From CAWDPQ01 sp963804245 (lineage in GTDB: Bacteria > Acidobacteriota > Vicinamibacteria > Vicinamibacterales > 2-12-FULL-66-21): DNA of 64,000 bases. Positions 1 to 9,028 of this stretch are shown here, piece by piece. Under the pieces are notes generated by a model, which saw only the letters and a list, made by a program, of their open reading frames with translations, was not told the DNA's origin and searched no databases. A program made the position numbers and the translations under genes. The stretch spans positions 62,001-126,000 of the forward strand of contig CAWDPQ010000014.1 of assembly GCA_963804245.1 (NCBI GenBank), in the 5' to 3' direction. Position 1 is the stretch's first letter, and the number at the start of each line of letters is the position of its first letter.

Positions 1-1
1 C

Positions 2-1801
2 GCCGAGGTTCGTACCCGAAAATACGGAACGCTGACCTATGCGCGTGCCGGCAAGGACGCCGAGGACATCTCCCTCTTCGACCGCAAGCGGCGCCGGAAC
101 ATTTCCGTCTACCCATCGGCTGAAAAGCTGGCGGCACGTGGACGATGGTACAGCGAGGATGACCTCGTCGAGTACGACGTTCTGCACTACAACATCGAAG
201 CGGCGTTCTATCCGGAGCGCTTCTGGATCGACGGGCGGGCAACGGTTGTCCTTCGCATCCGATCGCTCGCGCTCAGCACGCTGACGTTGCGGCTGGCGGA
301 ACCGCTTGCCGTTCGCGGCATCTTCTCACCGGAGCTCGGGCGACTCCTGCATCTGCGAGTAGTCGGCCAGAACGCCGTCATCATCAACCTGCCCGCGACG
401 ATTACGCGCAACACCCAGCTCACCCTCTACGTGAGTTACAGCGGTCGTCTCGAGCCGCAGTCGCTCGAACGGGAAGCCATTGCCGTCCAGGGACAGGGCC
501 AGGAGGTCGATCCGCCGCAGATCCGACTGGAGCCGCAATACGTCTACAGCAACCGCAGCTACTGGCATCCTCAATCGCCCGTCACCGACTACGCTACGGC
601 AAAACTCCGCCTGACCGTGCCGGCAGAATTCGACATCATCGCCAGTGGAACACCCGTTGGACCGTCGGCGCCCGCTCCAGGTCCTGTCGAACAGGGTCAA
701 CGGGCGCGGAAGATGTTCGTCTTCGAAACAGACCGACCGGCACGATACCTCGCGTGCGCGATCAGTCGTTTCAGTCTCGTCACGTCGACCCGCCTGAACG
801 TGCCCACGGCGCCGAGCGGCGGGGAAGATGGTCAGGGCGACATGCTCTCGCTGTTCGTGCAGTCGAATCCGCGGCAGATGGCGAAGGCACGCGGCCTCGC
901 CGAGCGGTCGGCCGCCATCCTCGAATACTACGCGTCGCTGCTTGGCGGCGCGCCGTACCCGAATGTGACGCTGGCCGTGGCCGAAGCCGAATTGCCCGGC
1001 GGTCACAGCCCGCCCTATTTTGCGATGGTCAACCAAACGCTGCCGATGTCGACGCTCGTCTGGCGGAACGATCCCGTCAGCTTCGACAACTACCCGTCGT
1101 TCTTCCTGGCTCACGAGCTGGCGCACCAGTGGTGGGGACAGGCGGTCGGGTGGAAGAACTACCACGAGCAGTGGATCAGCGAAGGGTTCGCCCAGTACTT
1201 CGCGGCGCTGTGGGCAGCACGGGAGCGCGGTGACGATCTGCTGTTCAGCATCCTCCGCCAGATGCGGCGCTGGGCGCTCGAACAATCCGCGCAGGGGCCG
1301 GTGTACCTCGGCTATCGGCTTGGACACATCAGGGCCGATGGACGCGTCTTCCGCGCCATCGTCTACAACAAAGCGGCAATGGTGCTGCACATGCTGCGTC
1401 GCCTCGTCGGTGACGAAGTTTTCTTCTCTGGTCTCAAGCGCTTCTACACGGAGTGGCGCTTCAAGAAGGCGGGCACCAACGACTTCCGTCTCGCCGTCGA
1501 AGCCGCCGGCGGGAAGAATCTGGAGCCATTCTTCGAGGCTTGGATCCACGGCACCGCGGTCCCGGAGTTGCGCTTTACCTACGAGGCTGGAACGACGAGT
1601 GCCGTTGTGCGCTTCGAGCACCGCCGCGACGTCATCCCGGTACCGGTGATGGTGAGCGTCACCTATTCGAGCGGTGAAATAGAGGACATCCTTGTTCCGG
1701 TAGTCGAGCCGACGGTCGAGCGAACCATACCCTTGAAGGGACCGGTGCGGGCGATTGAGGCCAATCGCGACAACGGCGCGCTCGCAGAGTTTGCGAAATG
1801 A
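2..1801 (+). CDS. M1-family zinc metallopeptidase (5' end missing)
   Basis: The reading frame is open from the first bases of the window, so the N-terminus lies outside; about 599 residues are visible. The zinc site is clear: HELAH (codons 1112-1126) followed 18 residues later by the glutamate of EGFAQYF (codon 1181), the HExxH-x18-E signature of gluzincins of family M1. The downstream VYNKAAMVLHML segment matches the region holding the M1 catalytic tyrosine. The usual GxMEN motif about 30 residues before HExxH, whose glutamate binds the substrate amino terminus in aminopeptidases, reads FAMVN here, so classical aminopeptidase activity is uncertain. No signal peptide can be judged. It is probably an exported or periplasmic peptidase. 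Confidence 0.88.
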   Translation, partial: AEVRTRKYGTLTYARAGKDAEDISLFDRKRRRNISVYPSAEKLAARGRWYSEDDLVEYDVLHYNIEAAFYPERFWIDGRATVVLRIRSLALSTLTLRLAEPLAVRGIFSPELGRLLHLRVVGQNAVIINLPATITRNTQLTLYVSYSGRLEPQSLEREAIAVQGQGQEVDPPQIRLEPQYVYSNRSYWHPQSPVTDYATAKLRLTVPAEFDIIASGTPVGPSAPAPGPVEQGQRARKMFVFETDRPARYLACAISRFSLVTSTRLNVPTAPSGGEDGQGDMLSLFVQSNPRQMAKARGLAERSAAILEYYASLLGGAPYPNVTLAVAEAELPGGHSPPYFAMVNQTLPMSTLVWRNDPVSFDNYPSFFLAHELAHQWWGQAVGWKNYHEQWISEGFAQYFAALWAARERGDDLLFSILRQMRRWALEQSAQGPVYLGYRLGHIRADGRVFRAIVYNKAAMVLHMLRRLVGDEVFFSGLKRFYTEWRFKKAGTNDFRLAVEAAGGKNLEPFFEAWIHGTAVPELRFTYEAGTTSAVVRFEHRRDVIPVPVMVSVTYSSGEIEDILVPVVEPTVERTIPLKGPVRAIEANRDNGALAEFAK

Positions 1802-1830
1802 AGGCGTTCGGGAATCCGACGCTCGTGCGC

Positions 1831-1930
1831 TTCCGGCTTTAGCTCGTGGCTTCCGGCTTTAGCTCGTGGCTTCCGGCTTTAGCCGGAAGAGTCAGCGCGG
1901 GTGACTTCCGCCTAAAGGCGGAAGCCACGG
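1831..1930. repeat. 20-bp tandem repeat plus palindromic CTTTAG element
   Basis: A 20-bp unit beginning TTCCGGCTTTAGCTCGTGGC occurs at 1831-1850 and 1851-1870. A third, shortened copy at 1871-1889 ends as a hairpin (TTCCGGCTTTAGCCGGAA). An inverted partner (CTTCCGCCTAAAGGCGGAAG) lies at 1905-1924. This is the first of eight REP-like loci in the window that share a stem with a TTTAG or TTCAG turn. Confidence 0.8.
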
Positions 1931-1960
1931 ATCGGATATCCACGGCCCCGATATCGAGAG

Positions 1961-2398
1961 CTACGGCAGATATATCCCGATGATTCGCGGTTCGCCGTTG
2001 CGCTCGGCCGGCTCGAACACGACGATGAAGCGGGTCCCACCGTACTCGTAAAAGCGCGTCAGCCGCTCCCCAAGGTTGCCGCGATCGACGTCCTGACGTC
2101 CGCTCTCGGCCGCCCGTCCCAGCCGGGCGGCCACGGCCGACGCAGTCTCGCCGAGACGAATCTCTTTACCGTCCAGGAACGGCAGCACGTCAACGGATAC
2201 GGCTCGCGCCGGAACAGCTGCCGGGATAGAGGTGACGAGCGGACGCGGCGTGGCGGTCGGACGGGTCGGCGCCGGCGCCCGGAGCTCTTGCACGATCAAG
2301 GAGGCCACCGCGACGGTGGCGCACAGAAAGGCCGCCGCGACCAGCCATTCGACCACAGGCCCAAAACGCCACGCCGTCCGCATACGAAGTGCGTCCAT
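1961..2398 (-). CDS. hypothetical single-pass membrane protein
   Basis: The 145-residue protein is not assigned to a family. A short basic N-terminus is followed by one hydrophobic segment (about residues 16-37, VVEWLVAAAFLCATVAVASL), then a proline/threonine-rich linker and a soluble domain of about 80 residues ending in a beta-like stretch (RFIVVFEPAER). This suggests an inner-membrane anchor with an extracytoplasmic domain. It stands alone, divergent from the NuoG-like gene, with about 107 bp between their starts. Codon use and GC resemble the neighbours. Confidence 0.6.
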   Translation of the reverse strand: MDALRMRTAWRFGPVVEWLVAAAFLCATVAVASLIVQELRAPAPTRPTATPRPLVTSIPAAVPARAVSVDVLPFLDGKEIRLGETASAVAARLGRAAESGRQDVDRGNLGERLTRFYEYGGTRFIVVFEPAERNGEPRIIGIYLP

Positions 2399-2505
2399 GA
2401 GGCCTCCCTTACCGGCTATGGTGGCCGGCTCCCGCCTGTAATGGCCCCACTCTAGAATCGGCGACCGCCGGTGTCAATACAGGCCTTTGATATCATCCCA
2501 GGGAT

Positions 2506-4294
2506 ATGGACACCGTCTCGCTGACCATCGACGGCCACCCCGTCACGGTCGAAAAGGGCAGAACTGTTCTTCAGGCCGCCATCGAGAGCGGCATCAAGAT
2601 CCCGTTCTACTGCTACCACCCCGGCCTTGGCATCGACGGATCCTGCCGCGTCTGCATCGTCAAGATCGAGAAGATGGCGAAACTGCAGACGTCGTGCTCG
2701 ACGACGGTGGCGGAGGGCATGGTGGTCTCCACGGAGACGCCTGATGTCGTCGAGGCGAGGGTGAGCGTCTTCGAATTCCTCCTGATCAATCACCCGCTCG
2801 ACTGCCCGGTCTGTGACAAGGGCGGCGAGTGTCCGCTGCAGGATTTCTCGGTACAGCTTCGGTCCCAACGAAAGCCGGATGGAATTTCCCAGGCGCGTGT
2901 TCGACGGCGAAGGAGTGAAAGCCGACGTGGACTTCGGTCCGACGCTGATGCTCAATCGCAACCGCTGCATTCTCTGCACGCGATGCGTGCGGTTCATGCG
3001 GGAAGTCGACACCGATGCGCAAATCAACATCGTCGATCGCGGATATGGCAGCGAGATCGCGACGTTCCAGGAGCAGGGCGTACACTCGCTGCTCTCGGGA
3101 AACCTGATGGATGTGTGTCCGGTGGGCGCCATCACGACAAAGGATTACCGGTTCAAGGCGCGGCCTTGGGATAACCCCGAGGCCGTCGACACGATCTGCA
3201 CGCTGTGCGAGAAAGGCTGCAACACGACGGCCTGGATCAAAGCCAAGCCGGAATGGGCCAAGGGTGCACAGCTCATTCGCATGACGCCGCGCTTCAACCC
3301 GGCGGTGAACGGGTACTGGATGTGCGACATCGGCCGCTTCGATTACCGCTGGATCGAGAGTGACGATCGTCTGCGACGGCCGCTGGTGCGCAGCGAGTCG
3401 GGCACGCAGGAACCGCAGGATTGGAGGGAAGCGCTCGCCAAGGTTGCCGACCTTGTCGCGGCGGCGGGACGGGAATCGATGCGATTCCTGGTTTCCGCAC
3501 ATGCCTCGCTCGAAGAGCTCGCGCTCCTCGGGCGGCTGGGCGCCGGACTCGGTCTTCCAAGCGATGGTGTGGCGATCAGCTGGCGGCGGCGAGAGAAGCC
3601 GCAGCCGCCGGGAGTGAAATTCCGGATCCCGCCGGTGGATGCGCCGAACGTAGCCGGCGCGAAAGATCTCGGCTTTCCCGTCAGAATCGGGGCGAACGGA
3701 GAGGCGGACATTGCGGCGTTCCGGCAGCTGGTCGAGCGCGGCGCCGTTCCCCTGCTCTACGTTTTCGATCCCGCTCAGTCCGGCTACATCGGGGACGTGA
3801 GCTGGATCGTCGAAGCGCGGCGCAGCGGCAAGCTGCCGCGACTGATCGTGCAGGGCGTGCTGATGAGCGATCTCACCGCCGTCGCCGACGTCGTGCTTCC
3901 CGGTGCAGCGTGGGTGGAGAAGGACGCGTCCTACATCAACCAGGATGGCCGCCTGCAGGCGGCCGCACGCGCAATCGCGCCGCCTGGGGATGCGCAGGAG
4001 GATTGGCAGGTATTCGTCAATGTCGGACTCGCGCTCGGCCTGCCGATGACTCACACCAGCAGCCAGGACGTGAGGGCGGAAATCGCGGCGGCAATGTCGC
4101 AGAACGAACGCTACGCCGAACTCGCGCAACTGGGCTTTGCGCGGCCTGTTGCAGCGAAGCACTGGCTGCAGGCCTCCAATCCTTCCGAACGCTGGAAGTG
4201 GGACTTCATGTTCCAGGATCTGCCGCCGATCAAGTTCGCGGGGAAGCCGGCAGCCCCGTCGCTCGGGGGTATACCGGTGACAGAAGTGGAATAA
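2506..4294 (+). CDS. nuoG: NADH-quinone oxidoreductase subunit G-like Fe-S protein (apparent frameshift)
   Basis: The N-terminal 2Fe-2S ferredoxin domain (CYHPGLGIDGSCRVC, then the distal cysteine in TSCSTT), the Cys-rich segment CPVCDKGGECPLQDFS, a 4Fe-4S motif (CILCTRCVRF) and a further CTLCEKGC cluster motif precede a molybdopterin-oxidoreductase-like domain. This is the order in NuoG of complex I. At 2850-2851 one extra G in tctcGGTACagc breaks the frame. Removing it restores DFSYSFGPNESRMEF and gives 595 residues. That is shorter than the 700-900 usual for NuoG, so the C-terminal domain is reduced. No other nuo genes are adjacent. A related NAD-linked hydrogenase or formate dehydrogenase subunit is possible. 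It is followed after 3 bp by ccdA. Confidence 0.8.
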
Positions 4295-4297
4295 CAG

Positions 4298-5017
4298 GTG
4301 TCCGAGAACGTCACGCTGCTGGCAGCCTTCGTCGCCGGATTTCTGTCATTCATCTCGCCGTGCGTTCTGCCACTGATTCCCGGATACATTTCGTTCGTAT
4401 CCGGCGCGTCGCTCGAGGACATGCGGGCAGGGCACGGAGCCGCTCGCCGTCAGGTCCTCCTCAGCTCACTGGCGTTCGTGCTCGGCTTCTCCATCGTGTT
4501 CGTCGCACTGGGCGCGTCCGCGACGGCCATCGGCCGCTTCATCTTCGACAAGCTGCCGATCCTCACGAAAATTGCCGGCGCGCTCATCATCATCTTCGGG
4601 CTGCACATGATGGGCGTGTTCCGCCTCGGGTTCCTCGACAACGAGAAGCGGGCGCAGACGCAGCGGAAACCGGCCGGGCCGATCGGGGCGCTGCTCGTCG
4701 GAATTGCCTTTGCGTTTGGCTGGACGCCGTGTATCGGGCCGATCCTGGCGGGGATTCTCGTCGTCGCGGGATCGAAGGACACGATCGGCGAAGGCGTGCT
4801 GCTGCTGGCGGTCTACTCGCTCGGGCTCGGCGTGCCGTTTCTGCTCACCTCTCTCGCGATCGATCGGTTCTTCTCGGTCGCGGCGGCGATCCGGCGTCAC
4901 TACCACGCCATCGAGCTCAGCTCGGGGGGCCTGCTCGTGGCCATCGGCCTGCTGATCTTCACCGGCCAGCTGACGGTGATCGTCCGCTACCTGCAGCCGT
5001 ATCTTCCGGTGTTCTAA
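4298..5017 (+). CDS. ccdA: cytochrome c biogenesis protein CcdA
   Basis: A 239-residue, six-helix membrane protein that passes electrons from cytoplasmic thioredoxin to periplasmic thiols for cytochrome c maturation or disulfide reduction. The two redox cysteines lie in typical motifs: SPCVLPLIPGY (Cys22) and WTPCIGPIL (Cys145). The start is GTG, 3 bp after the nuoG stop codon, which suggests co-transcription and perhaps translational coupling. Length and topology are normal for the short CcdA form that lacks the DsbD thioredoxin domain. Confidence 0.93.
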   Translation: MSENVTLLAAFVAGFLSFISPCVLPLIPGYISFVSGASLEDMRAGHGAARRQVLLSSLAFVLGFSIVFVALGASATAIGRFIFDKLPILTKIAGALIIIFGLHMMGVFRLGFLDNEKRAQTQRKPAGPIGALLVGIAFAFGWTPCIGPILAGILVVAGSKDTIGEGVLLLAVYSLGLGVPFLLTSLAIDRFFSVAAAIRRHYHAIELSSGGLLVAIGLLIFTGQLTVIVRYLQPYLPVF

Positions 5018-5179
5018 ACGGCGCTCGGGGGTTCGGGGCTAGGCGATCGGCGCTCGGTCCTCTTTATTCAATGCGCTTGGGGCCCCACCCCAAGCGCTCT
5101 CGCTCGGCGGCTCCGCGCCTCGCTCGGGCCGCAGGCGCTCTTCCTTCCTCCTTCTTCCTTTCTTCTTCTTCCTTTCTTC
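5018..5179. repeat. GC-rich hairpin element and pyrimidine tract between convergent genes
   Basis: Between ccdA and the convergent lipid kinase lies a GC-rich element at 5072-5139. It begins with a perfect 10-bp inverted repeat (GCGCTTGGGG / CCCCAAGCGC, 5 nt apart at 5073-5097) and continues CGCTCGGCGGCTCCGCGCC. Nearly the same element recurs at 33271-33340. It is followed by a CTTCTTCC-type pyrimidine tract (5140-5185). The hairpin may serve as a transcription end for either gene, but it lacks a clear T-run. Confidence 0.7.
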
Positions 5180-6067
5180 TTACTTTCCCTGGATCCACAA
5201 CGCTCCAGGTCTGATCGAGACTTCGATCTCGCCCTCGACGCGGCCTACTTCGCCGTCAACGTGGTATTCCATGGGCGCTTCCGATCGCACCCGCGCATGC
5301 CGGACGTTACGCGTCGTGACACGGGGGGCACGTCCTGGCATGCCCGAGGCCAGCAGCCGCGCGTGCCAGAATCTCGCGATCACGGAACGATCTTCGACAA
5401 CGACGGCGTCGAGCAGACCGTCGTCGAGACGGGCAGCGGCGGATATCCGGGCGCCGGTTCCGTATTCCTGGCCGTTGGCAAAGGCGATGAGGAGCGCTCG
5501 CGTTTTGAGCCGATCGCCGTCGAGCTCGACTTCGTACTCCTGGGCACAGTAGCGGCATCCTTCAGAGACGCCGATCGCAAAGTAGGGACCGGGACCGCGC
5601 GAGCCCTGAGCGCGTTCGTTGAAGCGCCTGGCTATACGCGCGTCCACGCCAATGCCCGCGATGTTGAAGAAAGGACGCCCGGCGAACAGGCCGGCATCGA
5701 TCTGACGGCGGCGTCCGTCGAGCGCCAGGGCAATCGCCGCCACCGGATCGCGAGGCGTGGCGAGCGCCGCAGCGAGACCGTTGCCTGAACCGGCGGGCAC
5801 GAGAGCCAGCGCCGTTTCCGTTCCGAGAAGCGCCGTGCCTGCTTCGTTGACCGTGCCGTCGCCGCCCCACACGATGGCCACGTTGGCGCGATCGTTCGCG
5901 GCGGCCGCCGCCAGCTCGCGCGCGTGACCTGCGTGTGTGGTCAGAGCGATCGATGCACGCAGTCCGCGATGTTCGAGCTGCTCGGTCAGGATCGCAATGC
6001 GACGCGATGCGGCGTCAGCATCGGCGCCCGCGCCGGAAATCGGATTGATGATCGCGGCTACCTTCAC
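5180..6067 (-). CDS. diacylglycerol kinase / sphingosine kinase-family lipid kinase
   Basis: The family phosphorylates diacylglycerol or related lipids with ATP at the membrane. The 295-residue protein begins with a beta strand and glycine loop (AAIINPISGAGA). It carries the catalytic signature WGGDGTVNE at about residues 69-77 and the PAGSGNGLA motif about 20 residues further on, as in the DAGK catalytic domain. The start is taken as GTG at 6067, because translation upstream is not family-like and this gives the usual length. It diverges from the GAF membrane protein, with 48 bp between starts. The exact lipid substrate cannot be told from sequence. Confidence 0.87.
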   Translation of the reverse strand: MKVAAIINPISGAGADADAASRRIAILTEQLEHRGLRASIALTTHAGHARELAAAAANDRANVAIVWGGDGTVNEAGTALLGTETALALVPAGSGNGLAAALATPRDPVAAIALALDGRRRQIDAGLFAGRPFFNIAGIGVDARIARRFNERAQGSRGPGPYFAIGVSEGCRYCAQEYEVELDGDRLKTRALLIAFANGQEYGTGARISAAARLDDGLLDAVVVEDRSVIARFWHARLLASGMPGRAPRVTTRNVRHARVRSEAPMEYHVDGEVGRVEGEIEVSIRPGALWIQGK

Positions 6068-6115
6068 AAGCAGTCTGTTATAGTAACGTTCCGAGATGGC
6101 AGTTGGGAGGCATGG

Positions 6116-7351
6116 ATGATGAGCCCGGTACTGCGATGGACAACCTTCGTGATGTTCGTCGCGGTGCTCCTGACTGCTGCCTACCTGGTGTGGACGAACA
6201 ATTCTGAGTTCCGTTCTCTCTCCACATCCGCCGGTGCTTTCGATCACCGCGCGGGATCGCTGACCCGAACCGTCATGGAGCTGCGAATGGCGCAGCAGGC
6301 CTACGTGGCCGCCGGGCAAGGCGATGAATTCTGGGGTTCGAAGGTCGCGTCACAAGTTGCGGCGTTGCGCGAGGAACTCGGTGCGCTGCGGGCGCTTACC
6401 GTCCTGCCCGAGGCTCAGAGCGAGATCGATGAAGCGCTGGCGGCACTGGGAGACTTCGAGCGGATGGACGGACGCGCGAAGGAGTACGCGCGTGGAAACC
6501 AGAGGTTGCTGGCGTCCGACCTAATTTTTTCCGATGGGCTCGAGAAGACGACCAACATCTTGGATGCCGTCCAAGCCGCCAGAACCGTCGAGGCGGAGCG
6601 CATCGATGACGTGAAGCGAGCGGCGCGTCAGCGCGAACTGCTGTTGGTCGGGGGAACGGCGGCGGCAGCGCTAGGCCTTGGTTTGTTGCTCGTGCCCACC
6701 ACGCGGCCCATGCCCCCGCTGACAGCCGATTACAGTACGACGCCTGCGGCCGCCGCGTCGCCGCCCTACGATCGTCAGACGCTGATGCTTCGGGACGTCC
6801 GCGACCCGCTCCCACCGCCGCCCGCGGAGACACCGATGTCAATCCGCGAAGGCGCGACGCAGCCACTCAATCCGCTCGATCTGGGGCAGGTCGCGTCGCT
6901 CTGCACGGAGCTCGCGCGCATCGTGGACACTCACTCCTTGCAGGCCGTGCTCGAGCGCACGGCGTCCGTGCTCGATGCGAATGGCGTGGTGCTGTGGATC
7001 GCCGACCCCGACGGTCGTGAGCTGAACCCGATCATGACCCACGGATATCCGTCTCAGCTGGTCACCCGGTTGGGAACGATCCCGCGCGATGCCGAAAACG
7101 CCACGGCGGCGGCGTTTCGCACGTCGCTGTTGCAGACAGTTGACGCGGATTCGATATCGAACGGGGCCATCGCGGCGCCGCTCGTGACGCCGACGGGATG
7201 CGTCGGCGTCATGGCAGCCGAAGTGCGGCACGGCGGCGAACGGCACGATACGAAGCTGGCGGCCGCCGCGATCGTTGCCGCCCAGCTGGCCACACTGGTC
7301 GGGCCACCGTCTTCGCGCTCACAACCTCGTCCCGAAGCAGCCCGCGCCTAG
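6116..7351 (+). CDS. membrane-anchored GAF-domain protein
   Basis: The start is ATG at 6116, chosen because GGGAGG lies 5 nt upstream; reading further back gives non-protein-like sequence. The 411-residue protein has a transmembrane helix near the N-terminus (FVMFVAVLLTAAYLVW), an extracytoplasmic helical region of about 150 residues resembling a chemoreceptor-type sensor, and a second membrane helix (LLVGGTAAAALGLGLLLVP). A proline-rich linker and a C-terminal GAF domain (about residues 260-405) follow. No kinase, cyclase or phosphatase output domain follows the GAF, so it must act through a partner. It is convergent with the PDZ protein (10 bp apart). Confidence 0.72.
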   Translation: MMSPVLRWTTFVMFVAVLLTAAYLVWTNNSEFRSLSTSAGAFDHRAGSLTRTVMELRMAQQAYVAAGQGDEFWGSKVASQVAALREELGALRALTVLPEAQSEIDEALAALGDFERMDGRAKEYARGNQRLLASDLIFSDGLEKTTNILDAVQAARTVEAERIDDVKRAARQRELLLVGGTAAAALGLGLLLVPTTRPMPPLTADYSTTPAAAASPPYDRQTLMLRDVRDPLPPPPAETPMSIREGATQPLNPLDLGQVASLCTELARIVDTHSLQAVLERTASVLDANGVVLWIADPDGRELNPIMTHGYPSQLVTRLGTIPRDAENATAAAFRTSLLQTVDADSISNGAIAAPLVTPTGCVGVMAAEVRHGGERHDTKLAAAAIVAAQLATLVGPPSSRSQPRPEAARA

Positions 7352-7361
7352 CTTCCAGCCT

Positions 7362-8267
7362 CTAGATAGTCGACCGATAGCTTCGCCGCCTGACCGTCTG
7401 GTCCAGCTTGCCCTTCAGTGTCTGCGGCTTCTTGTCCCGCATCACGGTCAGCGTGAATTCCTTGCCCTCGTCGACGTTCTGCAGGCGCCGGCGCAGCTCC
7501 GCGGGATCATCGACAGCGGAGCCGTTGACGCTGGTGATAACGTCTCCGGCTTTCAGCCCGAGCTTGGCGCCCGCCGAGGCGTCCTGAACCGATGTCACCA
7601 GAACTCCCTCCTTCGTGCCGAAGTATTCGGCAAGCTGCGGGGAGAGATCGTCGACGGTGACGCCGAGGCGGCCGCTGCCACGAGGGAAGAAGAAGTCGTC
7701 CATGCGCCAGGCAGGTGGAGCTGCCGGCGCCGGTGGCGCCGGTGGCACCGGCGGCATGACCGGACGCGCGAACGCGAAGTTTTCGCCCCAGTCCTCGAGG
7801 CTGCGCAAGCGCTCGAACCCGAATCCCGAGCCCGATTCCGGCTCGACGTTCAGGGTCACTCGCTGGCCATCGCGAATCACCACCGCCGGCACCGTGCGGC
7901 CGGACGGTGTCTCCTGCACCAATCGTGTGAGTTGTCGCGCGCTTCGCACACGATCGCCGTCGAACTCCACGATGATGTCCCCTTTGCGCATCCCGCCTTT
8001 TGCCGCGGCGCTTTCCTCGGACACATCGTCGACCACGGCTCCAGACGGCGTCGTCAGCCCGGACCCCTTCAAATCTTCGTCTTCGACTTCTCGCACCGCA
8101 ATGCCGAGGCGGCTGCTTCCACCAACAAGAACCGCCGTACTCGGAAATTTCCCTCTCGTGACAGTTTTGGCCTTGGATTGCCCGTCAATCGTCGATGCCA
8201 CAACGGCGGCCCCGGCGGTGATCCCGGACAGGGCCACCACGCACGCGGCTGCCTTGAAAATCTTCAT
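7362..8267 (-). CDS. exported protein with two PDZ domains
   Basis: A signal peptide (KAAACVVALSGITAGAAVVAS) is followed by two PDZ domains: residues about 53-145 (LGIAVREVEDEDL, GGMRKGDIIVEFDG) and about 200-290 (LGVTVDDLSPQLAEYFG, LGLKAGDVITSVNG). They are separated by a proline/alanine-rich linker. The architecture resembles the C-terminal part of HtrA/DegP proteases, but no trypsin-like catalytic domain or Ser-His-Asp triad is present in the 301 residues. It is therefore more likely a periplasmic peptide-binding or scaffold protein than a protease. Confidence 0.8.
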   Translation of the reverse strand: MKIFKAAACVVALSGITAGAAVVASTIDGQSKAKTVTRGKFPSTAVLVGGSSRLGIAVREVEDEDLKGSGLTTPSGAVVDDVSEESAAAKGGMRKGDIIVEFDGDRVRSARQLTRLVQETPSGRTVPAVVIRDGQRVTLNVEPESGSGFGFERLRSLEDWGENFAFARPVMPPVPPAPPAPAAPPAWRMDDFFFPRGSGRLGVTVDDLSPQLAEYFGTKEGVLVTSVQDASAGAKLGLKAGDVITSVNGSAVDDPAELRRRLQNVDEGKEFTLTVMRDKKPQTLKGKLDQTVRRRSYRSTI

Positions 8268-8563
8268 AATCGCCTCCCCACTTGCCTTTGCTCAGGGTAG
8301 ACGCGGCTCTTTTCGAAAAGGTTGGGCCGAGACTCGTCTAGCGTCCAGAGGCGAGGTCAGTCGGCGTCACCCGTAATGGACGCCGGGATCAGCAATGGCA
8401 GCTTTTTGCTCGGGTTTTTAGCGGTACAGGAATTGATGTGTATCTCATCGGTCGCGCGGAATCAAACGGGGTGCGTTAACTCAGGCAGGCGCTGGCATCG
8501 CCGTATCCCGTTCGTTCGTTGTCCGATTTCGCGCGGCCTTTTTGTGTCTGAGAGGTGATTGCC
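8268..8563. other. intergenic region between divergent genes
   Basis: 296 bp between the PDZ gene start and a small lipoprotein. No RNA gene, terminator or clear repeat is seen. GAGAGG at 8547-8552 is the ribosome-binding site that selects ATG 8564 for the lipoprotein. Promoters for both genes presumably lie here, but none is convincing. Confidence 0.4.
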
Positions 8564-8938
8564 ATGACCGGCATCTCGAAGTTGGTTGCGCGATTCGCCG
8601 TTCCGCTCGTATTCGTCTCGCTGCTGTCCGGGTGCGCTCTCGCGACGCGTCGGGCCAGCATTGCTGAGTTGAAGTACAACCCTGGGCGTTACCACGATCG
8701 TACGGTAGCCATTGACGGCGTGGTGACCAGCGCGTTTGGTGGCCCGTTTATCCCGGTTCAGATGTACAAGGTCGACGACGGCACGGGCGAGCTGTTTGTG
8801 ATCTCGCAGCACGGCAGGGTCCCCACGAAGGGCGCGCACGTTCGTGTCAAGGGACGCGTCGGCGATATCGCGACGCTCGGCGGCACGTCCGTGGGCCTGC
8901 ATCTTCGTGAAACCGACCTGGATTTCCAGCGACGATAG
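8564..8938 (+). CDS. small lipoprotein, OB-fold-like
   Basis: A 124-residue protein with an N-terminal signal and a lipobox ending LLSGC, so it is probably lipid-anchored after the first 20-25 residues. The mature part (YNPGRYHDRTVAIDGVVTSAF, FVISQHGRVPTKGAHVRVKG) has the strand pattern of small OB-fold, tRNA_anti-like or bacterial Ob-fold exported proteins. The start is ATG 8564 rather than the upstream GTG 8555 because GAGAGG sits 8 nt before it. Function is unknown. Confidence 0.65.
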   Translation: MTGISKLVARFAVPLVFVSLLSGCALATRRASIAELKYNPGRYHDRTVAIDGVVTSAFGGPFIPVQMYKVDDGTGELFVISQHGRVPTKGAHVRVKGRVGDIATLGGTSVGLHLRETDLDFQRR

Positions 8939-8945
8939 AGAAGAC

Positions 8946-9024
8946 GTAGGCCCGCCCTTTGGCGGGCGTGTTGAAATCAGCACCGGGTTGGTTCGAGCGC
9001 GCCGGTCTGAAGGCCGGGCCTACA
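8946..9024. repeat. paired palindromic repeat (REPIN-like)
   Basis: Two hairpins in inverted orientation, GCCCGCCCTTTGGCGGGC (8950-8967) and GCCGGTCTGAAGGCCGGGC (9001-9019), are bounded outside by GTAGG and CCTAC. They lie between the lipoprotein stop and the convergent phosphatase stop. Confidence 0.75.
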
Positions 9025-9028
9025 CGTT

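Noticed and set aside
326..1621. Long minus-strand ORF (431 codons) antisense to the M1 peptidase
   Set aside because: Arg-rich composition with no family signature; the plus strand carries the HExxH-x18-E protein. It is a high-GC shadow.
1831..1930. CRISPR array
   Set aside because: Repeats are 20 bp, directly abutting and without spacers; no cas gene is near.
2786..4162. Minus-strand ORF of 458 codons antisense to nuoG, and the 597-codon plus-frame ORF at 3421-5214
   Set aside because: Both lack recognisable motifs and overlap well-supported nuoG and ccdA coding sequence.
8268..8563. tRNA or small RNA gene
   Set aside because: No cloverleaf, no T-loop word (GGTTCRANNCC) and no paired stem with terminator were found.
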